From the NCBI GenBank assembly GCA_013152045.1, contig JAADGZ010000071.1, positions 1 through 5,459 on the forward strand: 5,459 nucleotides of DNA, in the 5' to 3' direction. The number at the start of each line of letters is the position of its first letter. The stretch's first letter is position 1. A program made the position numbers and the translations under genes. The DNA is from Gammaproteobacteria bacterium (GTDB taxonomy: Bacteria; Pseudomonadota; Gammaproteobacteria; UBA6429; Thiohalophilaceae). Under the pieces are notes generated by a model. The model was not told where the DNA came from and did no database searches. It saw only the letters and a program-made list of their open reading frames with translations. This document shows positions 1 to 5,459 of the stretch, piece by piece.

Positions 1-467
1 ATGTGGTGACTGAAGCGAAGATGGGGCGTGTCCGCCGTGAGATCGGTGAAATCTTCGCCACTCAGATGCACCAGTTCGGTATGATCGCCGGCTTCAAAAT
101 AAATCTCGTCACATTCGTTTAGACTGTCGTCGATTATAGCGTCATAACCAAAGGCTTTAACCATAGGAGGAATAGCGCCTGTGGCGCAGTCTTCGAACAT
201 ATCCTTGATTTCATTTTCTGTGGCGAGCTGCAGATCGCGTCCCAGCTCTTCACTCAGGGTTTCGATTTCGACCGTGTGGGTAGCCGGTAACACGGCCATT
301 ATATAACCGGCTTCATCTTCCAGCACCACACATTTAGCCAGTTTTTCACCGGGAATATGGGCGGCTTCAGCCGTACGCATGCTGCCACTTATCCAGGCGT
401 GGTGTACCAGCTCGTAATCCACACCTTCCCACTCCAGGTATTCCAGTAATGAGATCGACATTGCCAT
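1..467 (-). CDS. YbaK/EbsC-family aminoacyl-tRNA deacylase, C-terminus cut by window edge
   Basis: Reading leftward from an ATG at 467, an open frame of 155 codons reaches the window edge without a stop. The start is supported by GGAGGA at 475-480, 7 nt upstream; a second in-frame ATG at 461 is less well placed. The protein begins MAMSISLLEYLEWEGVDYEL and resembles the YbaK/ProX editing fold. It has a GEKLAK segment near residues 40-45, where Lys45 matches the conserved catalytic-site lysine of YbaK. A small-residue GAIPP loop lies at 97-101, and the last visible residues are RFSHH. Family members of this short type end close to that motif, so I infer only a few residues are missing. YbaK-type proteins hydrolyse mischarged tRNAs (for example Cys-tRNA-Pro) in trans in the cytoplasm; the substrate of this subgroup cannot be read from sequence. 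The gene lies 140 bp downstream of comM, so it may have its own promoter. A TATAGT at 515-520 (minus) is a possible -10, but no good -35 is seen. Confidence 0.85.
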   Translation of the reverse strand, partial: MAMSISLLEYLEWEGVDYELVHHAWISGSMRTAEAAHIPGEKLAKCVVLEDEAGYIMAVLPATHTVEIETLSEELGRDLQLATENEIKDMFEDCATGAIPPMVKAFGYDAIIDDSLNECDEIYFEAGDHTELVHLSGEDFTDLTADTPHLRFSHH

Positions 468-607
468 AATTTCGTCCTCCAGTTTTGCCCCGGATATTGC
501 CTGTGATATCTACAACTATAGACGAATATATGAGCTATGCGGGGTGTTCCCGTGAAATAACCTATGATAATACTATGATTTTTGTTATGGAATATTGATT
601 AAGGCCG

Positions 608-2101
608 TTAGGATGCGATATGTCGGTAGCCAATGGCCTCGGCGAGGTGCGGTGGCTGGATATCGTCGGCTTCTGCCAGATCAGCAATGGTGCGGGCTAG
701 CTTGAGGATTCGGTGATAGGCGCGGGCGGATAGATTCAATTGCTGGCTGGCGCGTTTAATCAGAGCATCTCCAGCCTTGTTGATGGCGCAAAAGGTTTCA
801 ATAGCTCGGTTATCGAGACAATTATTTGGAAACGGGCTGCGTTTGAGTTGGCGTTCGCGCGCCTGCTGTACTCGCTTGCGAACTGTTGCGCTATTTTCTT
901 CCTGGCTGATTTTTTGAAGAACCTCCAGGGCCACTGCAGATACTTCGATATGCATATCGATACGGTCCAGCAAGGGCCCGGAAATTTTATTTTGATAGCG
1001 TTGAATACGTTCGGGACTGCAGCGGCAGCGCCCATCGTTCTGACCATTATAACCGCAGGGGCAGGGATTCATGGCGGTGACTAATTGGAAGCGAGCGGGA
1101 AATTCAGCCTGGTGTGCGGCACGTGAAATGGTGATCAGGCCGGATTCCAGCGGTTCGCGCAATACTTCCAGTACACGGCGATCAAATTCCGGTAATTCGT
1201 CTAGAAACAACACGCCATTGTGCGCAAGCGAAATCTCCCCCGGTCGCGGCTGACTGCCGCCGCCGACCAGGGCAACGGCAGAAGCGGTGTGGTGCGGGGC
1301 GCGAAAGGGACGTTGTTTCCAGTTATTGACGGAAAAGCCCTGTGAGCTGACGGAATAGATGGTTGCACTCTGGATTGCTTCATCCTCACCCATATTAGGC
1401 ATAATTCCTGGCAGGCGACTGGCGAGCATGGTTTTGCCTGCACCAGGGGGGCCGATCATTAACAGGCTGTGCCCACCTGCGGCAGCGATCTCAAGCGCTC
1501 GTCTGGCATGAGGCTGGGCTTTTACATCCGCCAGATCCGGATAGTGGGCGAGCTTTGTTTGCTGTGCTTGAGGATGAAAAGAGAGCATTTGCTGTCCTGT
1601 CAGATGAGCGCAGACATCCAGCAAATGATTAGCTGGAATAATTTCCACGCCTGAAATTAGTGCGGCTTCATCGGCATTGCTGCTTGGCAGGACCAGTTTG
1701 CGCTGCATGTCTCGGGTGTGGAGTGCCGCTGGCAGCACGCCGCGTACGGGGCGTAGCTCACCGGATAAGGCCAGTTCACCAAAAAATTCGTAGTTAGCGA
1801 GTTGCTGTTGTGGAATTTGTTTGGAAGCAGCGAGGATGCCGAGTGCTATGGCTAGATCGAAACGGCCACTGCCCTTGGGTAGATCGGCTGGGGCGAGGTT
1901 GATAGTAATGCGCCGTGCAGGAAATTCAAAATGGCTGTTGAGCAGGGCGGCACGTACTCGATCCTTGCTTTCCTTGACCTCGGTGTCAGGCAGGCCGACG
2001 ATAGACAAGGCTGGCAGGCCATTCGCCAGGTGAGTTTCAACATGAACCAGAGGGGCTTCAATGCCGCATTGCGCGCGGCTGTAGATGACAGCGAGAGACA
2101 T
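608..2101 (-). CDS. comM: ComM (YifB family), AAA+ branch-migration helicase of natural transformation
   Basis: 497 residues, close to the roughly 506 of the E. coli/Haemophilus protein, so apparently full length. Residues 1-165 form the Lon-protease-like N-terminal domain (start MSLAVIYSRAQCGIEA, GLPDTEVKESKDRVR at 36-50), which lacks protease function in this family. The Mg-chelatase-type AAA+ core follows: Walker A GPPGAGKT at 217-224, Walker B VLFLDE at 297-302, and a GPLLDRID arginine/sensor region at 375-382. A four-cysteine CxC-x9-CxC cluster (C347, C349, C359, C361) is probably a zinc-binding insertion. The Mg_chelatase_C domain runs from about 400 to 495. Despite the family name, it is not a chlorophyll or cobalamin chelatase. 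Studied ComM proteins are hexameric helicases that extend the joint molecule between incoming ssDNA and the chromosome. The gene also occurs in species not known to be competent. GGGA/GGA purines lie upstream of the ATG, a modest ribosome binding site. No competence genes are seen nearby. Confidence 0.95.
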   Translation of the reverse strand: MSLAVIYSRAQCGIEAPLVHVETHLANGLPALSIVGLPDTEVKESKDRVRAALLNSHFEFPARRITINLAPADLPKGSGRFDLAIALGILAASKQIPQQQLANYEFFGELALSGELRPVRGVLPAALHTRDMQRKLVLPSSNADEAALISGVEIIPANHLLDVCAHLTGQQMLSFHPQAQQTKLAHYPDLADVKAQPHARRALEIAAAGGHSLLMIGPPGAGKTMLASRLPGIMPNMGEDEAIQSATIYSVSSQGFSVNNWKQRPFRAPHHTASAVALVGGGSQPRPGEISLAHNGVLFLDELPEFDRRVLEVLREPLESGLITISRAAHQAEFPARFQLVTAMNPCPCGYNGQNDGRCRCSPERIQRYQNKISGPLLDRIDMHIEVSAVALEVLQKISQEENSATVRKRVQQARERQLKRSPFPNNCLDNRAIETFCAINKAGDALIKRASQQLNLSARAYHRILKLARTIADLAEADDIQPPHLAEAIGYRHIAS

Positions 2102-2189
2102 GAGATTCCATTCCCTGGAAATATTTGTTAGCGGAGAGACGGCCTGGGTAACTCGGCTAGCTTATGTGCTTCCCCATCCATTTTAGGCT

Positions 2190-2218
2190 ATTAAGGCTTA
2201 TTAAGCATTCATGGTCAA
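2190..2218 (-). promoter_or_regulatory. Candidate sigma70 promoter for comM
   Basis: On the minus strand, TTGACC (2213-2218, 5 of 6 to the -35 consensus) is followed after 17 nt by CTTAAT (2190-2195, 4 of 6 to the -10 consensus). This would place the start point near 2183, about 80 nt upstream of the comM ATG. The spacer contains an 11-bp palindrome GCTTA-n-TAAGC (2196-2206), overlapping two near-copies of GGCTATTAA. The -10 lacks the conserved second-position A, so this is only a plausible match. Confidence 0.35.
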
Positions 2219-2300
2219 GTGTTGTTTGAAGGTTTGATATGTATAGAAATGCCTCAGAGAAAAGTGTTGAAGCATATTTTATTTAGAAGTATGGCTAGTG

Positions 2301-2309
2301 TGTGGATAA
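2301..2309 (-). promoter_or_regulatory. Perfect DnaA-box 9-mer in the comM-amtB gap
   Basis: TGTGGATAA on the plus strand is the reverse complement of TTATCCACA, the strict consensus DnaA box. It is isolated, with no second box, AT-rich unwinding element or dnaA/gyrB neighbour, so it does not indicate an origin. It sits about 200 bp upstream of the comM start and 84 bp past the amtB stop. A chance hit in a window this size is expected roughly 4% of the time, so it could be a DnaA-titration or regulatory site, or an accident. Confidence 0.35.
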
Positions 2310-2336
2310 GGGGAGGGATATCTGTTTTGATGGAAA

Positions 2337-2384
2337 GTGAGGGAAACCGGTGAAAGACATGCTGTTTTCACCAATTTCCCTCAC
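2337..2384 (-). terminator. Long hairpin downstream of amtB, probable terminator or 3'-end stabiliser
   Basis: GTGAGGGAAA (2337-2346) pairs perfectly with TTTCCCTCAC (2375-2384). After a 2x2 internal mismatch, GGTGAAA (2349-2355) pairs with TTTCACC (2366-2372) around a 10-nt loop. This gives 17 base pairs starting 8 nt after the amtB stop codon, where a transcript end is expected. The sequence following the stem on the amtB strand is TTTCCATC, so the U-tract is short. The element may act as a weak intrinsic terminator, or as a structure that protects the glnK-amtB mRNA from 3' exonucleases. Confidence 0.6.
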
Positions 2385-2392
2385 AGGCTTTG

Positions 2393-3697
2393 TTACAGTA
2401 TGTAACCCCGCTCATCATGCTCGGCGATATCCAGACCTTCGGTTTCGGCCTCTTCACTGACTCGCAGACCCATAATTGAATCGAGAACTTTCAGTATCAC
2501 CCAAGTGACAGAACCGCTATAAACTATGGTCACCATCACGCCGGTGAACTGCACACCGAGTTGTCCACCAATGCTGGTGATATCACCACCAAAGCCTGTA
2601 CCTCCAAATGATGTGGAGCAAAATACACCGGTCAATATCGCGCCTATGATGCCGCCCACGGCATGCACACCAAATACGTCCAGGGCATCATCATAACCTA
2701 TGAGACGTTTGAGTTTGGTGGAAGCCAGTAAACAACCAACACCGGCTGCTGCGCCAATGGCCAGAGCGCCCATTGGTCCGACTGAACCAGAAGCGGGCGT
2801 GATGGCGACCAAGCCAGCAACGGCACCTGAAGCGATACCCAGTACGCTGGGCTTACCGTGGATCATCCATTCACTGAACATCCAGGCAAGTGCGGCCATA
2901 GCGGTAGCAATTTGAGTTACTGCCATTGCCATACCGGCTGTACCATCTGCCGCTAACTCACTACCGGCATTAAACCCAAACCAGCCGACCCACAGCATGG
3001 AAGCACCAATAATGGTGTAACCCAAATTGTGAGGTGGCATTGCAGTCGTTGGATAACCTTTGCGCTTGCCTAACATAATAGCCGCGACCAGACCCGCGAT
3101 ACCGGCATTGATATGCACTACGGTACCACCGGCGAAGTCCAGTATGCCTTTATTACCCAGCCAGCCGCCTGCACCCCAAACCCAATGGGTAATCGGTGCA
3201 TAAATAACAGTTAACCAAATGGCCATGAAGATCAACATAGCTGAAAACTTCATGCGTTCAGCAAAGGCGCCAACGATTAAGGCCGGGGTAATAATGGCAA
3301 AGGTCATCTGAAAGACCATAAAGACCGTTTCGGGAATGCTGCCACTCATGGAGTCTACGGTCACACCATTTAAAAACATCTTTGAGAGACCGCCCCAATA
3401 AGCACCTTCACCGCCAAAAGCGATACTGTAACCGTAAATGACCCAGAGTATGGTCATTAAAGCAGTAATGGCAAAGCACTGCATCAAGACAGAAAGTACA
3501 TTTTTGCTTCGTACCATACCGGCATAAAAGAGTGACAGACCTGGAATAGTCATAAAGAGTACCAGGGCTGTAGCGGTTAACATCCAGGCGGTATCACCGG
3601 ATGAGAGTTTGTCTTGTGCATAAGCAAGCGCAGGAAAAATAGTACCAACAGTCGCTAACAAGCCAATTGTTAGACGCATCTTAATTAATTTCAACAT
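2393..3697 (-). CDS. amtB: Ammonium channel AmtB
   Basis: 434 residues with a cleavable signal peptide (charged start MLKLIKMR, hydrophobic core, cleavage likely after ALAYA at residue 27) and then the 11 helices typical of Amt proteins. Pore residues are all recognisable: the twin histidines H195 and H345, the recruitment aspartate D187, the phenylalanine gate F133 and F242, and W174 and S246 at the outer vestibule. The ammonium-transporter signature spans DFAGGTVVHINAG and on to LGKRK (187-213). The cytoplasmic tail (from about 410, GLRVSEEAETEGLDIAEHDE) matches the AmtB segment that docks GlnK. It is an inner-membrane trimer that conducts ammonium at low external concentration. The start at 3697 is preceded by GAGGAG at 3709-3714 with an 11-nt spacer. 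An internal Met7 has no ribosome binding site and would shorten the signal peptide. It is the second gene of the operon, 19 bp after glnK, with a large hairpin behind it. Confidence 0.97.
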   Translation of the reverse strand: MLKLIKMRLTIGLLATVGTIFPALAYAQDKLSSGDTAWMLTATALVLFMTIPGLSLFYAGMVRSKNVLSVLMQCFAITALMTILWVIYGYSIAFGGEGAYWGGLSKMFLNGVTVDSMSGSIPETVFMVFQMTFAIITPALIVGAFAERMKFSAMLIFMAIWLTVIYAPITHWVWGAGGWLGNKGILDFAGGTVVHINAGIAGLVAAIMLGKRKGYPTTAMPPHNLGYTIIGASMLWVGWFGFNAGSELAADGTAGMAMAVTQIATAMAALAWMFSEWMIHGKPSVLGIASGAVAGLVAITPASGSVGPMGALAIGAAAGVGCLLASTKLKRLIGYDDALDVFGVHAVGGIIGAILTGVFCSTSFGGTGFGGDITSIGGQLGVQFTGVMVTIVYSGSVTWVILKVLDSIMGLRVSEEAETEGLDIAEHDERGYIL

Positions 3698-3716
3698 TAT
3701 CTAGATTTCTCCTCGT

Positions 3717-4067
<351 letters not shown>

Positions 4068-4172
4068 CTAATAAATTATAAAAACCGATTCACCCCACCC
4101 CCGAGGCCACTTTGTTTGTCTTCAGTGTGTTATGACTTTATGTATTGAAAATGCCATCTTGTTGCAAACAAA

Positions 4173-4189
4173 TGCACAAGCTATGCCAA
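4173..4189 (-). promoter_or_regulatory. Sigma54 (RpoN) -24/-12 promoter of glnK-amtB
   Basis: The minus strand reads TTGGCATAGCTTGTGCA. The essential GG (4187-4186) and GC (4175-4174) are separated by exactly 10 nt, as the sigma54 consensus TGGCACG-N4-TTGC requires. TTGGCA matches fully and GTGCA differs from TTGCA at one base. Taking the C of GC as -12, transcription would start near 4162 (an A), 107 nt upstream of the glnK ATG. Sigma54/NtrC control of glnK-amtB is well established in other gammaproteobacteria, and no sigma70 promoter with a -35 box is visible for glnK. Confidence 0.72.
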
Positions 4190-4282
4190 TAGAAAAAAAC
4201 AACAAATACAGTCGGTTAGGGGGAGCTTTTGGTTTTAATGAGCACGGGACGCACTAAAATATAACAAGTTCAAGGCAGATAA

Positions 4283-4299
4283 TGCACATATATGGTGCG
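4283..4299. promoter_or_regulatory. NtrC (GlnG) enhancer dyad
   Basis: TGCACATATATGGTGCG is a 17-bp imperfect dyad. It aligns without gaps to the classical NtrC site pattern TGCACC-N5-GGTGCA; the main deviations are A for C at position 6 and a final G. Its centre at 4291 lies 129 bp upstream of the predicted glnK start point, within the usual range for NtrC enhancers. One strong site is visible. NtrC commonly uses paired sites, and the second here is not clear. Confidence 0.7.
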
Positions 4300-4312
4300 C
4301 GAATGAAGGGGG

Positions 4313-4329
4313 GCTCGTGTTGTGCGAGC
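4313..4329. repeat. Short dyad GCTCG-n7-CGAGC
   Basis: This perfect 5-bp-arm inverted repeat with a 7-nt spacer is centred at 4321, 30 bp (about three helical turns) from the NtrC dyad centre. Its arms do not match NtrC half-sites. It lies about 100 bp downstream of the ubiK stop, with a C-rich rather than U-rich flank on that strand, so it is a poor intrinsic terminator. Its function is unknown and it may be a regulator site or chance. Confidence 0.3.
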
Positions 4330-4392
4330 GTTAGCAATTCAACTTTCTGTTGCTCTCAGATCTACCTTGTGGTGAATATTTATACAGGTTGA

Positions 4393-4409
4393 GGGGCACC
4401 GTTTTGGCT
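4393..4409 (+). promoter_or_regulatory. Candidate rightward sigma54 promoter, antisense to ubiK
   Basis: The plus strand reads GGGGCACCGTTTTGGCT. GGCAC (4395-4399) is an exact -24 core. GC (4407-4408) follows the GG at the required 10-nt distance, with TGGCT in place of TTGCT. The predicted start is near 4420, so the transcript would run antisense through all of ubiK and reach the porin ATG 354 nt later. The NtrC dyad centre is 129 bp upstream of this point, the same distance as to the glnK start. The alternative reading is a degenerate second NtrC site (GGCACC-n5-GG), and chance cannot be excluded. Confidence 0.4.
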
Positions 4410-4426
4410 GTGTTTGGATCATTTAT

Positions 4427-4675
4427 TTAGTCGCCGGTTCTTTTTTCCAGTTCGGCGACCTGTTTTTCCAATGCTTCCAGTCGGCTGCGAGTGCGGAGCA
4501 GAACGTCATGCTGTATATCAAATTCTTCCCGCGTGACCAGATCCATCTTACGCAAAATACTCTTCACCGCAGCGCGGATATTTTGTTCGGCATCTCGGCC
4601 AAGCGTAGTCAGGCCGGTTGGCAGTCCCGCCATAATGCGATCAATCAGACTGTCGAGATTATCATTTTTCATCAT
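4427..4675 (-). CDS. ubiK: Ubiquinone biosynthesis accessory factor UbiK (YqiC/BMFP family)
   Basis: 82 residues; the E. coli protein is slightly longer because of a proline-rich tail absent here. An amphipathic N-terminal helix (LDSLIDRIMAGLPTGL) and a second helix (about 27-45) are followed by the family hallmark DLVTREEFDIQ (45-55) and VLLRTRSRLEALEKQVAELEKR. The latter is a heptad-rich coiled coil (about 50-79) that mediates trimerisation. UbiK binds UbiJ and helps the soluble Ubi complex with aerobic ubiquinone synthesis; related BMFP proteins have membrane-fusogenic activity. Two ATGs in tandem (4675 and 4672) could start translation, and AAAGG lies 8 nt upstream of the first. A perfect TATAAT is present upstream, so the gene probably has its own promoter. 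In several gammaproteobacteria this gene neighbours glnK-amtB, as here. Confidence 0.92.
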   Translation of the reverse strand: MMKNDNLDSLIDRIMAGLPTGLTTLGRDAEQNIRAAVKSILRKMDLVTREEFDIQHDVLLRTRSRLEALEKQVAELEKRTGD

Positions 4676-4700
4676 TGTCGATACCTTTGCTGTTTTAATT

Positions 4701-4706
4701 ATTATA
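4701..4706 (-). promoter_or_regulatory. -10 box of the ubiK promoter
   Basis: A perfect TATAAT on the minus strand would start transcription near 4694, about 19 nt upstream of the ubiK ATG. The best -35 is TTATCA, 15 nt upstream (4 of 6 matches, short spacer), so the -10 carries most of the support. A constitutive sigma70 promoter fits a housekeeping gene. Confidence 0.5.
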
Positions 4707-4758
4707 GAGTGAGTTGCTTTTTGATAACATAGCTTAAACCTGTTTTTTATGATCAGAG

Positions 4759-4770
4759 AGGGGAGCCCCT
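4759..4770 (+). promoter_or_regulatory. Porin ribosome binding site inside a GC-rich palindrome
   Basis: AGGGGAGCCCCT is an inverted repeat (arms AGGGG and CCCCT around AG) whose left arm includes the Shine-Dalgarno GGGGAG (4760-4765), 8 nt before the porin ATG. At least four pairs (AGGG/CCCT) could close over a GAGC loop and mask the site. The hairpin is small, so any effect on translation would be modest. Confidence 0.45.
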
Positions 4771-4773
4771 ATT

Positions 4774-5445
4774 ATGCAGTACAGCAAATACCTGCTAGCT
4801 AGTTTATTCGTCGTCACCAGTAGTCTGCTGGCCAGCCCGTCCTATGCTGCGCAGGATGATTATCAGTTGAGCGCTAATTTTGGCGTAACCTCGAACTACA
4901 TCTGGCGTGGTGTGAGCCGTTCAAATAATATGGCGGCGGCTTCGGGTGGGGTGGACTATAACAATAAAAAAGGAGCGTATGCGGGTGTCTGGAGCTCCAG
5001 TATGGCGGGGGATGATTATGAACTGGATTTTTATGGCGGTTATAGCGGGAAGACAAAATCAACCAAATATGATGCCGGCTTGATTATGTATAACTATCCG
5101 GGCGGCAGTAATTACCAAGATACTACTGAGGCATATCTGAATATGGATTTCAGTGTCATGACTCTACAGGCAGCGCTAACTCTGAGCAAGCAGGGAACCA
5201 GTCAGCCCAATGATATCTACCTGAGTGCAGCAACCGAGCTGGAACTAAAAAAAGATCTGTCGTTGACCCTGTTGGTGGGCACTTATCAGTTTGATGATCC
5301 GGCCTATGAAAGTTATTTCCATGTCAGGGCGGCCATCAGCAAAGGCGAATTCAGCTTTGCGCTGGATAAGAATAATAAATCCAGGCCGGGTAATGCCGGG
5401 GATATCCATTTTGCTGCGTCCTGGTCGCGTGCATTTGATCTTTAA
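4774..5445 (+). CDS. TorF-family putative porin (Gcw_chp/TIGR02001), outer membrane
   Basis: 223 residues and complete. A signal peptide covers residues 1-25 (K5, then a long hydrophobic stretch, with cleavage likely after SPSYA). The mature part opens with the family hallmark SANFGVTSNYIWRGVSRSN (33-51), followed by GGVDYNNKKGAYAGVWSSS (58-76) and alternating polar/hydrophobic strands typical of a small beta-barrel. The last residues, SWSRAFDL, form a strand, but the chain ends in Leu rather than the usual terminal Phe. The family's substrate is unknown and the porin role is an assignment by similarity. The start is supported by GGGGAG 8 nt upstream. It lies divergent to ubiK, with a 98-bp gap. 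Its promoter is unclear: TATGAT at 4748-4753 lacks a well-spaced -35, and a sigma54-like element lies far upstream at 4393-4409. Context next to glnK-amtB suggests a link to nitrogen nutrition. Confidence 0.85.
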   Translation: MQYSKYLLASLFVVTSSLLASPSYAAQDDYQLSANFGVTSNYIWRGVSRSNNMAAASGGVDYNNKKGAYAGVWSSSMAGDDYELDFYGGYSGKTKSTKYDAGLIMYNYPGGSNYQDTTEAYLNMDFSVMTLQAALTLSKQGTSQPNDIYLSAATELELKKDLSLTLLVGTYQFDDPAYESYFHVRAAISKGEFSFALDKNNKSRPGNAGDIHFAASWSRAFDL

Positions 5446-5459
5446 TCTCTAATTCATAG

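Larger units (their letters stand above)
4070..4426. other. Nitrogen-control intergenic region between glnK and ubiK
   Basis: This gene-free stretch of about 350 bp separates the glnK ribosome binding site from the ubiK stop. It contains the sigma54-type glnK promoter, an NtrC-type dyad, an unrelated short dyad at 4313-4329 and a rightward sigma54-like element at 4393-4409, each listed separately. A run of seven T on the minus strand (4193-4199) lies just upstream of the glnK -24 element. A perfect TTGTT-GCA-AACAA inverted repeat (4159-4171) covers the predicted glnK start point. I see no convincing small ORF or RNA gene here. Confidence 0.6.

Noticed and set aside
740..1084. Open frames on the plus strand (114 aa and others) inside comM
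   Set aside because: They lie opposite a strongly conserved full-length ComM frame, have no ribosome binding site and resemble no family I recognise; they are shadow frames.
608..2101. Annotation as a magnesium chelatase subunit ChlI/BchI
   Set aside because: The Lon-like N-terminal domain, the CxC-x9-CxC cluster and the length identify YifB/ComM. No pigment or cobalamin genes are nearby.
2190..2206. GGCTATTAA/GGCTTATTAA near-repeat as an operator or small repeat array
   Set aside because: Only two imperfect copies of about 10 bp in an AT-rich gap, not enough to claim a repeat family; noted only within the comM promoter entry.
2301..2309. Replication origin at the DnaA box
   Set aside because: Only one box is present, with no cluster, no AT-rich unwinding region and no origin-linked genes.
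4075..4080. TATAAT on the minus strand just upstream of the glnK ribosome binding site, as a sigma70 -10
   Set aside because: No -35 hexamer lies 15-19 nt upstream (that stretch is G-rich) and the start point would fall in or next to the Shine-Dalgarno sequence.
4313..4329. The GCTCG-n7-CGAGC dyad as the second NtrC site
   Set aside because: The 30-bp centre-to-centre spacing from the first site is attractive, but the arms do not match GCAC/GTGC half-sites.
4491..4732. Two overlapping plus-strand open frames (73 and 74 aa) across ubiK
   Set aside because: They are antisense to a conserved gene and their translations show no family features. A transcript may cross here, but a protein is not supported.
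4874..5062. Minus-strand open frame (62 aa) inside the porin gene
   Set aside because: Low-complexity His/Pro/Ser/Tyr translation, antisense to a conserved family domain, with no ribosome binding site.

Overview
The window looks like the chromosome of a gammaproteobacterium. It has a GlnK-AmtB pair with enterobacterial-type PII residues, a UbiK/YqiC homologue very close to the E. coli protein, ComM (YifB), and a TorF-family (Gcw_chp/TIGR02001) putative porin. GC content is moderate and no mobile element, phage gene, RNA gene or CRISPR array is visible. I cannot name the genus from sequence alone.

Layout, left to right. (1) 1-467, minus: a YbaK/EbsC-type aminoacyl-tRNA deacylase whose extreme C-terminus runs off the left edge. 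(2) 608-2101, minus: ComM, the AAA+ helicase of natural-transformation branch migration. (3) 2102-2392: an intergenic stretch with a long hairpin behind amtB, a perfect DnaA-box 9-mer and a plausible sigma70 promoter for comM. (4) 2393-4055, minus: the glnK-amtB operon, that is, the PII signal protein followed 19 bp later by the ammonium channel it gates. (5) 4070-4426: a 350-bp regulatory region with a sigma54-type promoter for glnK and a 17-bp NtrC-type enhancer dyad. It also holds a second sigma54-like element pointing the other way. (6) 4427-4675, minus: UbiK, with a perfect TATAAT -10 box just upstream. (7) 4774-5445, plus: an outer-membrane TorF-family putative porin with a signal peptide.

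How the parts work together. glnK-amtB is a nitrogen-starvation ammonium uptake module: low nitrogen, NtrC~P, sigma54 transcription, AmtB uptake, and GlnK block of the channel when ammonium returns. The most interesting observation is geometric. The NtrC dyad is centred at 4291, and the predicted start points of the leftward glnK promoter (about 4162) and of the rightward sigma54-like element (about 4420) each lie 129 bp from that centre. If the rightward element is real, it would make a transcript antisense to all of ubiK that leads into the porin gene. That would couple nitrogen stress to an outer-membrane protein and to interference with a ubiquinone-biosynthesis factor. This is inference from motif matches only.

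The rest of the window is ordinary housekeeping content. No clearly new multi-gene system is present.
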